A stretch of 64,000 nt of DNA, taken from an uncultured Lachnospiraceae bacterium. GTDB taxonomy: Bacteria > Bacillota > Clostridia > Lachnospirales > Lachnospiraceae. The stretch lies in NCBI GenBank assembly GCA_949740535.1, contig CATJHO010000124.1:29075-93074 (forward strand), given 5' to 3'. Below, in pieces: positions 1-7,631 of this stretch; position 1 is the stretch's first letter, and every line of letters begins with the position of its first letter. The notes below the pieces were generated by a model. That model had not been told where the DNA came from. It made no database searches and worked only from the letters and a program-made list of their open reading frames with translations. Both the position numbers and the translations under genes were made by a program.

Positions 1-569
1 TCCGAATGATTTTCATGTACATATCCATCCCCGTCTACTTGTATCACATGCTCTACCTGATAATTCATCTCACAGGCGCCCACACGCGTTCCTCTGGTCC
101 CGATCTTCGCAATGGAGCGCATGGCTTCCATAAAAGAGGCTTTTGTTTTTTTATCCATATATTGATCTGCAAGATACTGAGCCTTTTCCACGCCAAGCCC
201 GATCTGCGCCAGACGGTCTGATTCCGCCAGGCCATGGACATTATGAGGTAGAAAATCCTTCCAAATAATCTGATAGACATTGTCCTTCAGCTCCTGGCTT
301 TTTCCTTTCAATGCATCCGTAATGGCATTATCAATCCGGGCGTATCCGGTATAGAACGGCCTTACCGGTCCCGTTTCCATCACGATGGGGCCGCGCTCTA
401 CCGGTACTGCAGGCGTCTGGCTCTCCGGCAGCGCCAGAGGTTTCTCATTCATTGGCTGCGTGGATGGAAATGCGTTTCTTATCTTCGCATCCAGCTCTGG
501 GGTAATCTGCTCTTTCAGAGGCCGGATTGGCTGGGATGGCGCAGAATGGTAACAGGTACAGTTTATCAT
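1..569 (-). CDS. Hypothetical protein, cut by the left window edge
   Basis: An open frame runs leftward from ATG at 569 to the window edge (189 codons visible, no stop), preceded by AAGGAG about 9 bases upstream. The N-terminal 60 or so residues are Pro/Glu rich and look disordered (begins MINCTCYHSAPSQP). The rest looks globular and helical, with segments such as AITDALKGKSQELKDN and QYMDKKTKASFMEAM, then GTRGTRVGACEMNYQVEHV where the visible part ends. No signal peptide or membrane segment is seen and I do not recognise the family. It lies downstream of spmA on the same strand, with 199 bases between them, so it probably has its own promoter. Coding status is supported by the long open frame and the Shine-Dalgarno site; function is unknown. 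Confidence 0.75.
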   Translation of the reverse strand, partial: MINCTCYHSAPSQPIRPLKEQITPELDAKIRNAFPSTQPMNEKPLALPESQTPAVPVERGPIVMETGPVRPFYTGYARIDNAITDALKGKSQELKDNVYQIIWKDFLPHNVHGLAESDRLAQIGLGVEKAQYLADQYMDKKTKASFMEAMRSIAKIGTRGTRVGACEMNYQVEHVIQVDGDGYVHENHS

Positions 570-701
570 AGACGGAGTCTCCTTATGGTATCGATGCCTT
601 TTTGTATTTATCTTTATACGTGACTATCTTATTATAAATATTTATATATTAAATATATCGACAGGTATAAAAGACTACATAATCTTAAAGCTCAAAAAGA
701 A

Positions 702-724
702 CTGGGAAGTTTTTAAATTCCCGG
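702..724 (-). terminator. Possible terminator after spmA
   Basis: A 7-bp stem (CTGGGAA / TTCCCGG, one G-T pair) with a 9-base loop follows the spmA stop. A T-rich run (TTCTTTTT) follows on the minus strand after a two-base gap. The stem is short, so this is only a moderate call. Confidence 0.35.
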
Positions 725-768
725 CTCATCTTATAAGTATTTATTCGAAACCGGAGACAGAAGGTCCT

Positions 769-1404
769 TCACACACGCCGCTTTCCATCCATCACTTTAC
801 AGTAAACAACTGCCACTGCCGTACTTACCAGCGTTGCCGCAATGGCCGGCCCCACAATTGCTGCCGGATTCACGCTGCCATACTGGCTCCGGTAAGCGAT
901 AATGTTCACCGGAATTAACTGAAGTGATGAAATGTTAATGATAAGAAAGGTACACATTTCATTGCTTGCCGTTCCCTTTGGCGCCGGTGGACGCATGCTT
1001 CGGCTCCCAGGTGCTGCCCCTCCTTTTCTGCGCTCCTCTTCCAATTCCTCCAGAGCTTCCATGGCCTTCAGTCCCGCAGGTGTTGCTGCCCATCCAAGGC
1101 CGAATATGTTGGCAATTATATTTGTCGTTATATACTCTCTGGCTTTATGTCTTTTGGGAATCCCTGGAAACATAAAGCTGATAAAAGGCTGAAGCTTCCT
1201 GGCTGCCTGCCGGATCATTCCGCTCTTCTGCGCAATTTCCATTAGTCCGACCCACAAAGACATAACACCTGTCATGGTAATACACAGACTCACTGCATCC
1301 TTAGCTGAGTCCAGCGCTGCTGTTGTAAGTTCTGGAAGCCTTCCCTGAAAGGCTCCATAGACAATTCCTATGAGAAGCATAATTCCCCACAAATAATTTA
1401 ACAT
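769..1404 (-). CDS. spmA: Spore maturation protein A (nucleoside-recognition/Gate domain)
   Basis: 211-residue polytopic membrane protein of the SpmA family, required in Bacillus for full spore core dehydration. Family signatures are visible: N-terminal hydrophobic helix (MLNYLWGIMLLIGIVYG), the LWVGLMEIAQKSG region, IANIFGLGWAATPAGLKAME, and a C-terminal VGPAIAATLVSTAVAVV helix. The ATG at 1404 has TGGAG five bases upstream and gives the usual family length; the longer frame starting at 1434 would need a TTG. Between residues about 130 and 150 there is an Arg/Pro/Gly-rich insert (EERRKGGAAPGSRSMRPPAP) in the cytoplasmic loop. The usual partner spmB is not adjacent: downstream comes 199 bases of non-coding DNA and then an unrelated gene. 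Confidence 0.9.
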   Translation of the reverse strand: MLNYLWGIMLLIGIVYGAFQGRLPELTTAALDSAKDAVSLCITMTGVMSLWVGLMEIAQKSGMIRQAARKLQPFISFMFPGIPKRHKAREYITTNIIANIFGLGWAATPAGLKAMEALEELEEERRKGGAAPGSRSMRPPAPKGTASNEMCTFLIINISSLQLIPVNIIAYRSQYGSVNPAAIVGPAIAATLVSTAVAVVYCKVMDGKRRV

Positions 1405-1565
1405 TTTACTCCAAATTATTCCTTTTACTATCAATTATATTGTCTTGTTTGCCTTGCCATGTTTGATACTGTTATTTTTTTAATTTTACGCATTTTTTGC
1501 GCATTTTTACAAACTTTTTTTCCCATATATTTTTAGTTTTTAGTCGATATTTCTTCATTTTTCTA

Positions 1566-1594
1566 TTGGAATCTTGCCAAGTTTTTGTTATACT
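1566..1594 (+). promoter_or_regulatory. Sigma-A-type promoter for abrB
   Basis: TTGGAA at 1566-1571, a 17-base spacer, then TATACT at 1589-1594. It lies 42 bases before the abrB start in a very T-rich upstream region (1480-1565). Confidence 0.55.
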
Positions 1595-1635
1595 TACAGA
1601 CAGAACGTGCTACTATCGCAGAAGGAGGAGACACA

Positions 1636-1890
1636 ATGAAAAACACTGGAGTAGTCAGAAGGCTTGACGAACTGGGACGTATCACGCTTCCAATGGAATT
1701 GCGAAAAGTATTTAACATTGAAGAACGTGATTCTCTCGAAATTTATGTTGAAGATGACAAAATCATTTTAAAGAAGTATGCTCCAACGGATATTTTTACC
1801 GGGGAACGGGAAGATTTAATTGAGTATCACGGCAAGATGGTTTCCAGAAAGACCATTGAAGATCTGGCAAAGCTCGCTGAACTGATTTAA
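1636..1890 (+). CDS. abrB: AbrB-family transition-state regulator
   Basis: 84-residue DNA-binding protein. Residues 1-48 (MKNTGVVRRLDELGRITLP onward to LEIYVEDDKIILKKY) are the swapped-hairpin AbrB/SpoVT DNA-binding domain and match Bacillus AbrB closely. The C-terminal 35 residues (APTDIFTGE...LAELI) are shorter than and different from those of Bacillus AbrB, so the multimerisation half has diverged. Start chosen at ATG 1636, which follows GGAGGAG by 6 bases; an upstream TTG in frame lacks a site. The gene is convergent with rsmI (yabC), the same arrangement as Bacillus abrB/yabC, which supports orthology. Likely role: repression of post-exponential genes before sporulation (family knowledge). 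Confidence 0.88.
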   Translation: MKNTGVVRRLDELGRITLPMELRKVFNIEERDSLEIYVEDDKIILKKYAPTDIFTGEREDLIEYHGKMVSRKTIEDLAKLAELI

Positions 1891-1913
1891 AATCCATACT
1901 TTCACTACATACG

Positions 1914-1951
1914 AAACCGGCAACCATACACATGGCTACCGGTTTTCTTTT
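1914..1951 (+). terminator. Rho-independent terminator of abrB inside the rsmI 3' end
   Basis: Arms AAACCGGCAACCA (1914-1926) and TGGCTACCGGTTT (1933-1945), one mismatch, 6-base loop, followed by TTCTTTTTG on the plus strand. The right arm contains the last codons and stop of the convergent rsmI. Confidence 0.8.
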
Positions 1952-2787
1952 TGCAGTAATGCCTGGTAAATATCTCTCCGGGATACACCCCGATCCTTTG
2001 CCGCCAGCCGCATGGCCTCCTTGTGGGAAATACCCTGCTTTTCGTAGAGCTCCATATGTTCTTCCAGGGAAAGCTGCTGCCAGGCTTCCCGGCTTTCCTG
2101 TCGAAGCTCCTCTGCCTTTTTCCCTTCGATCACCAGTACACACTCTCCTCTTGGTTCTTGCTGCTCATAATAGGCAAGTGCTTCCCTGAAATTCGTGCGG
2201 AATGTGGTCTCATGTTTCTTGGTCAGCTCCCGGCAGATCGTTAGTCTTCGATCCCCCAGAACGCTCCACAGCTCCTCCAGGGTCCGCCGGAGCCGGTGGG
2301 GAGCCTCGTAAATAATCAGGGTCCGTGTCTCCTTTGGCAGCTCCTGAAGCACTGCCTGACGCTCCTTTTTCTCGGCAGGCAGAAATGCCTCAAATGCAAA
2401 GCGCCTCGTTCCCAGGCCGGAAAGCGTCAGTGCTGTTACGCAGGCAGAGGCTCCCGGAAGAGATGTCACCTCAATTCCCTCCTCCGCGCACATTCTCACC
2501 AGCTCCTCTCCCGGATCGGAGATTCCCGGCGTTCCCGCGTCGGTGATCAGGGCAATGTGCTTTCCCTGGCACATAAGACTTATAAGCTCCCGGCCTTTGT
2601 CGTACTTATTGTATTCATGATAGCTGGTCATAGGTGTATGAATCTCAAAATGATTCAAAAGCTTGATGCTGTTCCGTGTGTCCTCTGCCGCAATCAGATC
2701 CACCTCTTTCAACATCCGCAGTACCCGGAGCGTAATATCCTCCAGATTGCCAATAGGCGTCGCGCATAAATATAATTTTCCCTGCAT
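1936..2787 (-). CDS. rsmI: 16S rRNA (cytidine1402-2'-O)-methyltransferase RsmI
   Basis: 283-residue SAM-dependent tetrapyrrole-methylase-fold enzyme that 2'-O-methylates C1402 in the ribosomal P site. Signatures: LYLCATPIGNLEDITLR at the N terminus, AAEDTRNS, TDAGTPGISDPG (SAM-binding loop), LPGASA, and the C-terminal helical region ending RRDIYQALL. I prefer ATG 2787, which has GGGAGAGAAGAAT directly upstream; the ATG at 2817 overlaps the trmN6 stop (TGATG) and adds ten residues without a good site, but cannot be excluded. Last gene of the hydF-to-rsmI operon. Confidence 0.93.
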   Translation of the reverse strand: MQGKLYLCATPIGNLEDITLRVLRMLKEVDLIAAEDTRNSIKLLNHFEIHTPMTSYHEYNKYDKGRELISLMCQGKHIALITDAGTPGISDPGEELVRMCAEEGIEVTSLPGASACVTALTLSGLGTRRFAFEAFLPAEKKERQAVLQELPKETRTLIIYEAPHRLRRTLEELWSVLGDRRLTICRELTKKHETTFRTNFREALAYYEQQEPRGECVLVIEGKKAEELRQESREAWQQLSLEEHMELYEKQGISHKEAMRLAAKDRGVSRRDIYQALLQKENR

Positions 2788-2816
2788 ATTCTTCTCTCCC
2801 GCTGAACCTATCTCCA

Positions 2817-3554
2817 TCAGTATCCATAGATATCGTAAATCTCATCCGTATAAACGCCCTGCTCCTTGTACACGATCAGCGGCTTTTCCACCGTAATCCT
2901 GGATTTTCCTCCTGACAGGGCTTCCAGAAGGACCATATTGGGCTCCTTATCTACAAATGGGTACACCAGGCGCATCCGCTTGGGCTCCAGACGGTACTGG
3001 ACGAGAAGCGCCAGGATTTCCGCCAGGCGGAAGGGCCTGTGGACCAGATAGAACCGTCCGCCCGGTTTCAGCACTCTTGCCGTCTGCCGGACCACATCTT
3101 TCAGCGTGCAGAACAGTTCGTGCCGGGCAGCTGCCTTAGGCTCTTCCGGGTTCACCAGACCGTGGTTCCCGATCATATAAGGGGGATTGCAGGTAACCAC
3201 ATCAAAAGAAGCAGCTCCAAAAAGAGCCGCCGCTTCTTTGAGATCTCCGGTTACAATGGAAATCGATTCCTCCAGATGATTGTATGCCACGCTCCGCCTT
3301 GCCATATCTGCGCTTTCCTCCTGAATCTCCAGGCCGGTAAAGTCTCTCCCTTTTGTCTTGCCGCGCAACAATATGGGAATTATACCCGTTCCTGTTCCCA
3401 GATCCAGCACGCGCTCTTTCTGCTTTACTCTCGCAAAGCCCGACAGCAGAACCGCATCCATGCCAAAGCAGAACTTCTGGGAATTCTGAATGATTTTATA
3501 GCCGTTTCTCTGCAGTTCATCCAGACGTTCCCCCTCTTTCAGCTTAATTGTCAT
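2817..3554 (-). CDS. trmN6: tRNA1(Val) (adenine37-N6)-methyltransferase-like protein (YabB/TrmN6)
   Basis: 245-residue class I SAM methyltransferase. Motif I is VLDLGTGTGIIPILL (residues about 49-63), and the N6-adenine signature NPPY lies near residue 123 (VVTCNPPYMIG). N-terminal ERLDELQRNGYKIIQN and FCFGMDAVLLSGF are typical of the YfiC/YabB family that modifies A37 of tRNA. Its start overlaps the 3' end of ricT by 11 bases, and its stop abuts an in-frame ATG of rsmI, so the three are translationally coupled. The exact tRNA target in Firmicutes is not established from sequence. Confidence 0.88.
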   Translation of the reverse strand: MTIKLKEGERLDELQRNGYKIIQNSQKFCFGMDAVLLSGFARVKQKERVLDLGTGTGIIPILLRGKTKGRDFTGLEIQEESADMARRSVAYNHLEESISIVTGDLKEAAALFGAASFDVVTCNPPYMIGNHGLVNPEEPKAAARHELFCTLKDVVRQTARVLKPGGRFYLVHRPFRLAEILALLVQYRLEPKRMRLVYPFVDKEPNMVLLEALSGGKSRITVEKPLIVYKEQGVYTDEIYDIYGY

Positions 3555-4455
3555 CTAACTTTGATTTTCCTTCCTGCCGCTCAAGAGCCTCCAGCTTCTT
3601 CAGTTCCTTATCGGCAATATCGCCCTTTTCCTTCCTGCGCCGGGGACGGAATTTCAGCTCGTCCACTTTATACTCCCGAATCTCCTTCTCATCCCCGTCC
3701 ACGGTCACAATTACCTTTACCTTTTGGCGCAGTACGTTGACGCTCTGGACCTCGCCCTTCAATCCGTCGCTGGTAGTTACATGATCTCCCAGCCCCGGCA
3801 GATGGCTGTTTAGCTCTTCATAGGTCTCCTGCTCATGCTTCAGACAGCACATCAGTCTTCCGCAGACGCCGGAAATCTTTGTGGGATTCAGGGACAGATT
3901 CTGCTCCTTGGCCATCTTAATAGACACCGGAATAAACTCGGACAAATGCGTATGACAGCAGAGACTTCTTCCGCAGATGCCGATCCCTCCCACAATCTTT
4001 GTCTCGTCCCGGACACCGATCTGGCGCAGTTCAATCCGGGTCTTAAACACAGCTGCCAGGTCCTTTACCAGCTCCCGGAAATCAATCCGGCCGTCTGCGG
4101 TAAAGTAAAACAACACCTTGTTGTTGTCAAAGGTATACTCTGCCTGAATCAGCTTCATATCCAGCTTATGCCTGCGGATTTTTTCCAGACAAATCTGAAA
4201 TGCTTCCTTTTCCTTCTGCCGGTTGGCCGCCTCTCTGGCATCATCCTCAGCTGTGGCAATCCGCAGCACGGATTTCAGGGGCTGCACCACTTTGGACTTT
4301 TCCACTTCCTTTGTTCCTACGACTACATATCCGTATTCCACCCCTCTGGCGGTCTCTACGATCACATGCTTTCCTTTGGGAATGTACAGCTTTCCGGGAG
4401 AAAAATAATATACCTTTCCCGCATTCCGGAATCTGACTCCAATCACTTTTTCCAT
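3544..4455 (-). CDS. ricT: RicT/YaaT, PSP1-domain protein of the Y-complex
   Basis: 303-residue PSP1-family protein. In Bacillus RicT (YaaT) joins RicA and RicF in an iron-sulfur complex that stimulates RNase Y processing and Spo0A phosphorylation. Visible features: N-terminal VIGVRFRNAGKVYYFSPG, the PSP1 core with VGGIGICGRSLCCHTHL and GVCGRLMCCLKHE, giving a cluster of cysteines in C-x5-CC and C-x4-CC arrangements, and a basic C-terminal tail (FRPRRRKEKG). Two bases separate its start from the holB stop region, consistent with the conserved holB-yaaT pair. Confidence 0.92.
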   Translation of the reverse strand: MEKVIGVRFRNAGKVYYFSPGKLYIPKGKHVIVETARGVEYGYVVVGTKEVEKSKVVQPLKSVLRIATAEDDAREAANRQKEKEAFQICLEKIRRHKLDMKLIQAEYTFDNNKVLFYFTADGRIDFRELVKDLAAVFKTRIELRQIGVRDETKIVGGIGICGRSLCCHTHLSEFIPVSIKMAKEQNLSLNPTKISGVCGRLMCCLKHEQETYEELNSHLPGLGDHVTTSDGLKGEVQSVNVLRQKVKVIVTVDGDEKEIREYKVDELKFRPRRRKEKGDIADKELKKLEALERQEGKSKLDDN

Positions 4456-4456
4456 C

Positions 4457-5446
4457 TCAATTCTCCTTTATGGTCAGCAGAAGAAGCTCCATGGCCAGCT
4501 CAAAATCCACATTTGCTTTCAGGCGCGTCTTTGCTTTCTCTAATGCCTCAATAATACGCTCCAGGCCTTCGTAAGATGTCTTTACAGCCTGAAGACTGAT
4601 ATAATTTATTTCATCTGAAAATATCAAACCGTCCACCTGGCGGGTGGCTTTAAAGAGAAGAACATCCCGGTACCAGAGCGCCAGCAGATCCAGATAGTCA
4701 TTGATATCTGCTCTGTACTCCGCAACCTTCCGGATGGCCTCGGTAATTTCCCACAGCTCCATATCATTCATATGGCGGACCAGATGAAGTGCGTGGTCCT
4801 TCAATTCTCCAAAATGCTCAGACATAGCCAGCATCCGTGCCTTTCCCACATTCCCCCTGGCAAAAGCTGTACAGACATCCGCCTGATAATCCGGAACCCG
4901 CAGCTGCTCCATGAGATACGCGCGGATCAGGCTGTCCTTCACCGGATGCAGCTTTAATGTCACACAGCGGGACAGAATGGTCGGCAGAAATCCGGCGCTG
5001 TTGGCAGTCAGCAGAAGAAGCACCCCGTAAGCGGGCGGCTCCTCGATGGTTTTTAACAGCGCATTCTGCGCCTGTACTGTCATCTTTTCCGCTTCATCTA
5101 TGAGATAAATTTTATAGGGACTGTTGTAAGGGCGGATCTGTATATCACCGCAGACCTGTTCCCGGATATCTTCAACGCCGATGGAGCCCGGCTTTTCATG
5201 ACGCACATAAATAATATCCGGCTGACTGCCGTTTACTGCCTGCCTGCAGGAATGGCAGCTGCCACATGGTGAAACATCTCCTTTTTCACACTGAAGGGTC
5301 TGGGCAAAGGTTTTTGCCAGAAGGTTCTTTCCTGCTCCCTCTTCTCCGTCAAAAATATAGGCATGGGAGATCTTATTCAGGCGGATCGCGTTCTGCAGGT
5401 GACTGATAATTTCCTCGTGGCCTATGATATCTTTAAAATCCGGCAT
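4457..5446 (-). CDS. holB: DNA polymerase III delta-prime subunit
   Basis: 329-residue clamp-loader subunit. N-terminal AAA+ module with HAYIFDGEEGAGKN (P-loop), four-cysteine zinc module (CEKGDVSPCGSCHSC, residues about 57-71), YLIDEAEKM (Walker B-like), LLKTIEEPP, and the sensor region LPTILSRC. Start set at ATG 5446 because AAGGAGGGGG sits 4 bases upstream; the frame continues upstream but without a site. Together with tau/gamma and delta it loads DnaN onto DNA. An apparent internal promoter precedes it in the 119-base gap after the GMK-like gene. Confidence 0.93.
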   Translation of the reverse strand: MPDFKDIIGHEEIISHLQNAIRLNKISHAYIFDGEEGAGKNLLAKTFAQTLQCEKGDVSPCGSCHSCRQAVNGSQPDIIYVRHEKPGSIGVEDIREQVCGDIQIRPYNSPYKIYLIDEAEKMTVQAQNALLKTIEEPPAYGVLLLLTANSAGFLPTILSRCVTLKLHPVKDSLIRAYLMEQLRVPDYQADVCTAFARGNVGKARMLAMSEHFGELKDHALHLVRHMNDMELWEITEAIRKVAEYRADINDYLDLLALWYRDVLLFKATRQVDGLIFSDEINYISLQAVKTSYEGLERIIEALEKAKTRLKANVDFELAMELLLLTIKEN

Positions 5447-5534
5447 AAATCCCCCTCCTTTTTCATTTATATATCTGTTTATGAGAGCTTTCGCATTCTC
5501 TACGGCTCCAGAACATAAATACATTTACAGAATT

Positions 5535-5564
5535 AGTATAGCACAGATCTTATCCAAAGAACAA
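5535..5564 (-). promoter_or_regulatory. Possible internal promoter for holB-ricT-trmN6-rsmI
   Basis: On the minus strand TTGTTC (5564-5559), an 18-base spacer, and TATACT (5540-5535). It sits in the only sizeable gap of the hydF-rsmI operon, 89 bases before the holB start. Confidence 0.4.
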
Positions 5565-5565
5565 T

Positions 5566-6153
5566 CTAAATAAATTTTTGAATGTACACCGTGATCTCCT
5601 GTATACATTCCTGAAGATTCCTGTTCACAAATCTCCTCTCAATGCCTGCATCCATAATTTTTTCTTCTGCAAAATCCCGGCTGTCTGTCAAAAACCGCCG
5701 GCAGAGCTCCGCGTACCTGGGCTTTTCCTGAGATCGCTCCCGGTCCAGCGCCCGCTGAAGCCGTTCTCCGTCCTCCACTTCTATATAGATCGGAATTACC
5801 CGATCTTTTCCATAGTATTTCCGAATTGCCAGAAAGGAATCCAGAACCCCAATCATAATATAATGACAGCGGTCCAAATCTATATGCTTTCCATCTGCTG
5901 TAAAATACTTCCATACCCCATGAATGGTTTCATAAGACCGCAGTTCAATCACCTTTCCTGCCGCCTCCATATGGGCCAGCTCCGCCTCGTCTGTAAAGTG
6001 GTATTCCACCCCCGGCGTTTCCCCTGCCCGCATGGGGCGGGTCGTATAGGGGATAACCGGCCGAAGTTTAAGCTCCGGGTTTTCCATTAAGTTTTTATAG
6101 ATCGTATCCTTTCCGGTGGAGCTTTTTCCGAAAAGATAAAATATGTTTCCCAT
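5566..6153 (-). CDS. Guanylate-kinase-like nucleotide kinase
   Basis: 195-residue protein of the guanylate kinase fold. It has an unusual P-loop (LFGKSSTGKDTIYKNL, Lys-Asp-Thr instead of Lys-Ser/Thr-Thr), then the GMP-binding region YTTRPMRAGETPGVEYHF typical of GMK, and FAEEKIMDAG near the C terminus. Start at ATG 6153 with GGAGG five bases upstream; the upstream in-frame start is TTG. In Bacillus the corresponding slot between the decarboxylase gene yaaO and holB is held by tmk (thymidylate kinase). Here a GMK-like protein occupies it, so its substrate should not be assumed to be GMP and it may be a second, divergent GMK. Confidence 0.8.
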   Translation of the reverse strand: MGNIFYLFGKSSTGKDTIYKNLMENPELKLRPVIPYTTRPMRAGETPGVEYHFTDEAELAHMEAAGKVIELRSYETIHGVWKYFTADGKHIDLDRCHYIMIGVLDSFLAIRKYYGKDRVIPIYIEVEDGERLQRALDRERSQEKPRYAELCRRFLTDSRDFAEEKIMDAGIERRFVNRNLQECIQEITVYIQKFI

Positions 6154-6182
6154 TCCTGCCTCCAAGTCCCCATATAAACCGG

Positions 6183-7631
6183 CTATACCAGAACCGCCAT
6201 CCGGCCGTCCGCTTTCAGCCCCTGGAATTTCTGTCCCGTCAAAAGTCCTGTTTTTATCCTGCTGCAGATCTGCGGTGTAAGAATCTCACCCGGAACCAGC
6301 AGAGGGATTCCCGGCGGATACAGATATACATACTCTGCCGCAATCCGGTTTTCACACCGGGAAATCTCTGTCCATTCTTTTTTCCGCTGCAATGCCTCTC
6401 CCGGCCCACAGGCGGCCCTGGCTTCGGGTACCTTCCCATCCATAACTGTTCTGCTCCTTTTGGCCTGCGGTTCAATGCCCTCCTCAATCTGTCCAAGGGC
6501 TTCTTGAAGCCGTCCAAATGCCGCTTCTGTATCTGCCACTGTAGAAATTCCAACCACATATGCATCCGCTGCCAGTTCCATCTCCAAATGGTATTCCCTG
6601 CGAAGACGCTCTGCCAGTTCTTCTCCGGTCATGGCTGTCCCCTGGGTGGAAATTACCAGCCTGGAACGGTCAAAATCACAGACAGCTCCCTTCCCGGCAG
6701 TTTCCCCACCCAGCAGTCTTAACCGCTTCAGACTCCGGCAGTTTCTGCGGAACGCTTCAAGCCGCTGGACATATTCTTCAAAAAGAACTGCCCCTTTCTG
6801 CTCCAAAAGCTCCATACAGCTGTCGATGGATGCCATTAAAATATAAGAAGGACTGCTGCTTTGAAATACCGACAGATAATGACGAATCCGCTGCCGATCC
6901 GCCAGCTCTCCCTGCATATGAAGAAGCGCCGTCTGCGTCAGGGCCGGAAGAGTCTTGTGTATGCTTTGAACCACCACATCTGCCCCTGCCTTCAGGGCAT
7001 CCTCCGGAAAATACGCAGAAAACGGAAAATGAGCTCCATGAGCCTGATCCACAATCAGGGGTACCCCATGCCTGTGGCAGCATTCTGCCAGAGCCTTCAC
7101 ATCCAGGCAGATTCCCTCATAAGAAGGCGATGTGACAAATACTGCTTCTATCCCCGGATTCTCACACAGAGATTTTTCCACATCCTCCGGAGAAATCCCG
7201 CCGTTTATCCACAGCTTTTCCAGGATATGTGGATAAAGCCAGGATACATGCAGACTTCCAAGCTCTGCCGCGTGGAACGCGCTGCGGTGGCTGTTCCGGG
7301 CCATCAGAAGCTGCCCGCCCAGAGACGTGCAGCCACAGACCGCGCTTAAGATTCCCGCTGTACTGCCATTTACCAGAAAGTGTGTCTCCTCCGCCCCGTA
7401 CAGGCGGGCCGCCCGCTCCTGGGCCTGCACCAGGAGCCCCTGCTGTTCTGGGTGATGAAGATCGTCAAATCCATGGATCTCCGTAATATCTATCTGATAA
7501 GGATTCTCCCCATAACCCATTCTGCGCTTATGTCCGGGCATGTGGAAACCATAATAGTCGGATTGTCCATAGGCCTCAAGCTTCTCATACAGCTGTCCCT
7601 TGAGGCTTTTTTCTGCTTGTCTTTCTGTCAT
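6183..7631 (-). CDS. Orn/Lys/Arg decarboxylase family protein (YaaO/SpeA-like)
   Basis: 482-residue fold-type I PLP enzyme. Recognisable elements are FHMPGHKRR near residue 30, FLVNGSTAGI, VDQAHGAHFPFS (Asp that contacts the PLP ring), and SIHKTLPALTQ, where the Lys of HK forms the Schiff base. The C-terminal part ends YLYPPGIPLLVPGE, the family's C-terminal signature. The usual bacterial basic amino acid decarboxylases feed polyamine synthesis; which amino acid is used here cannot be read from sequence. There is a low-complexity charged stretch around residues 385-425. Its start overlaps the hydF stop by 4 bases (ATGA). Confidence 0.88.
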   Translation of the reverse strand: MTERQAEKSLKGQLYEKLEAYGQSDYYGFHMPGHKRRMGYGENPYQIDITEIHGFDDLHHPEQQGLLVQAQERAARLYGAEETHFLVNGSTAGILSAVCGCTSLGGQLLMARNSHRSAFHAAELGSLHVSWLYPHILEKLWINGGISPEDVEKSLCENPGIEAVFVTSPSYEGICLDVKALAECCHRHGVPLIVDQAHGAHFPFSAYFPEDALKAGADVVVQSIHKTLPALTQTALLHMQGELADRQRIRHYLSVFQSSSPSYILMASIDSCMELLEQKGAVLFEEYVQRLEAFRRNCRSLKRLRLLGGETAGKGAVCDFDRSRLVISTQGTAMTGEELAERLRREYHLEMELAADAYVVGISTVADTEAAFGRLQEALGQIEEGIEPQAKRSRTVMDGKVPEARAACGPGEALQRKKEWTEISRCENRIAAEYVYLYPPGIPLLVPGEILTPQICSRIKTGLLTGQKFQGLKADGRMAVLV

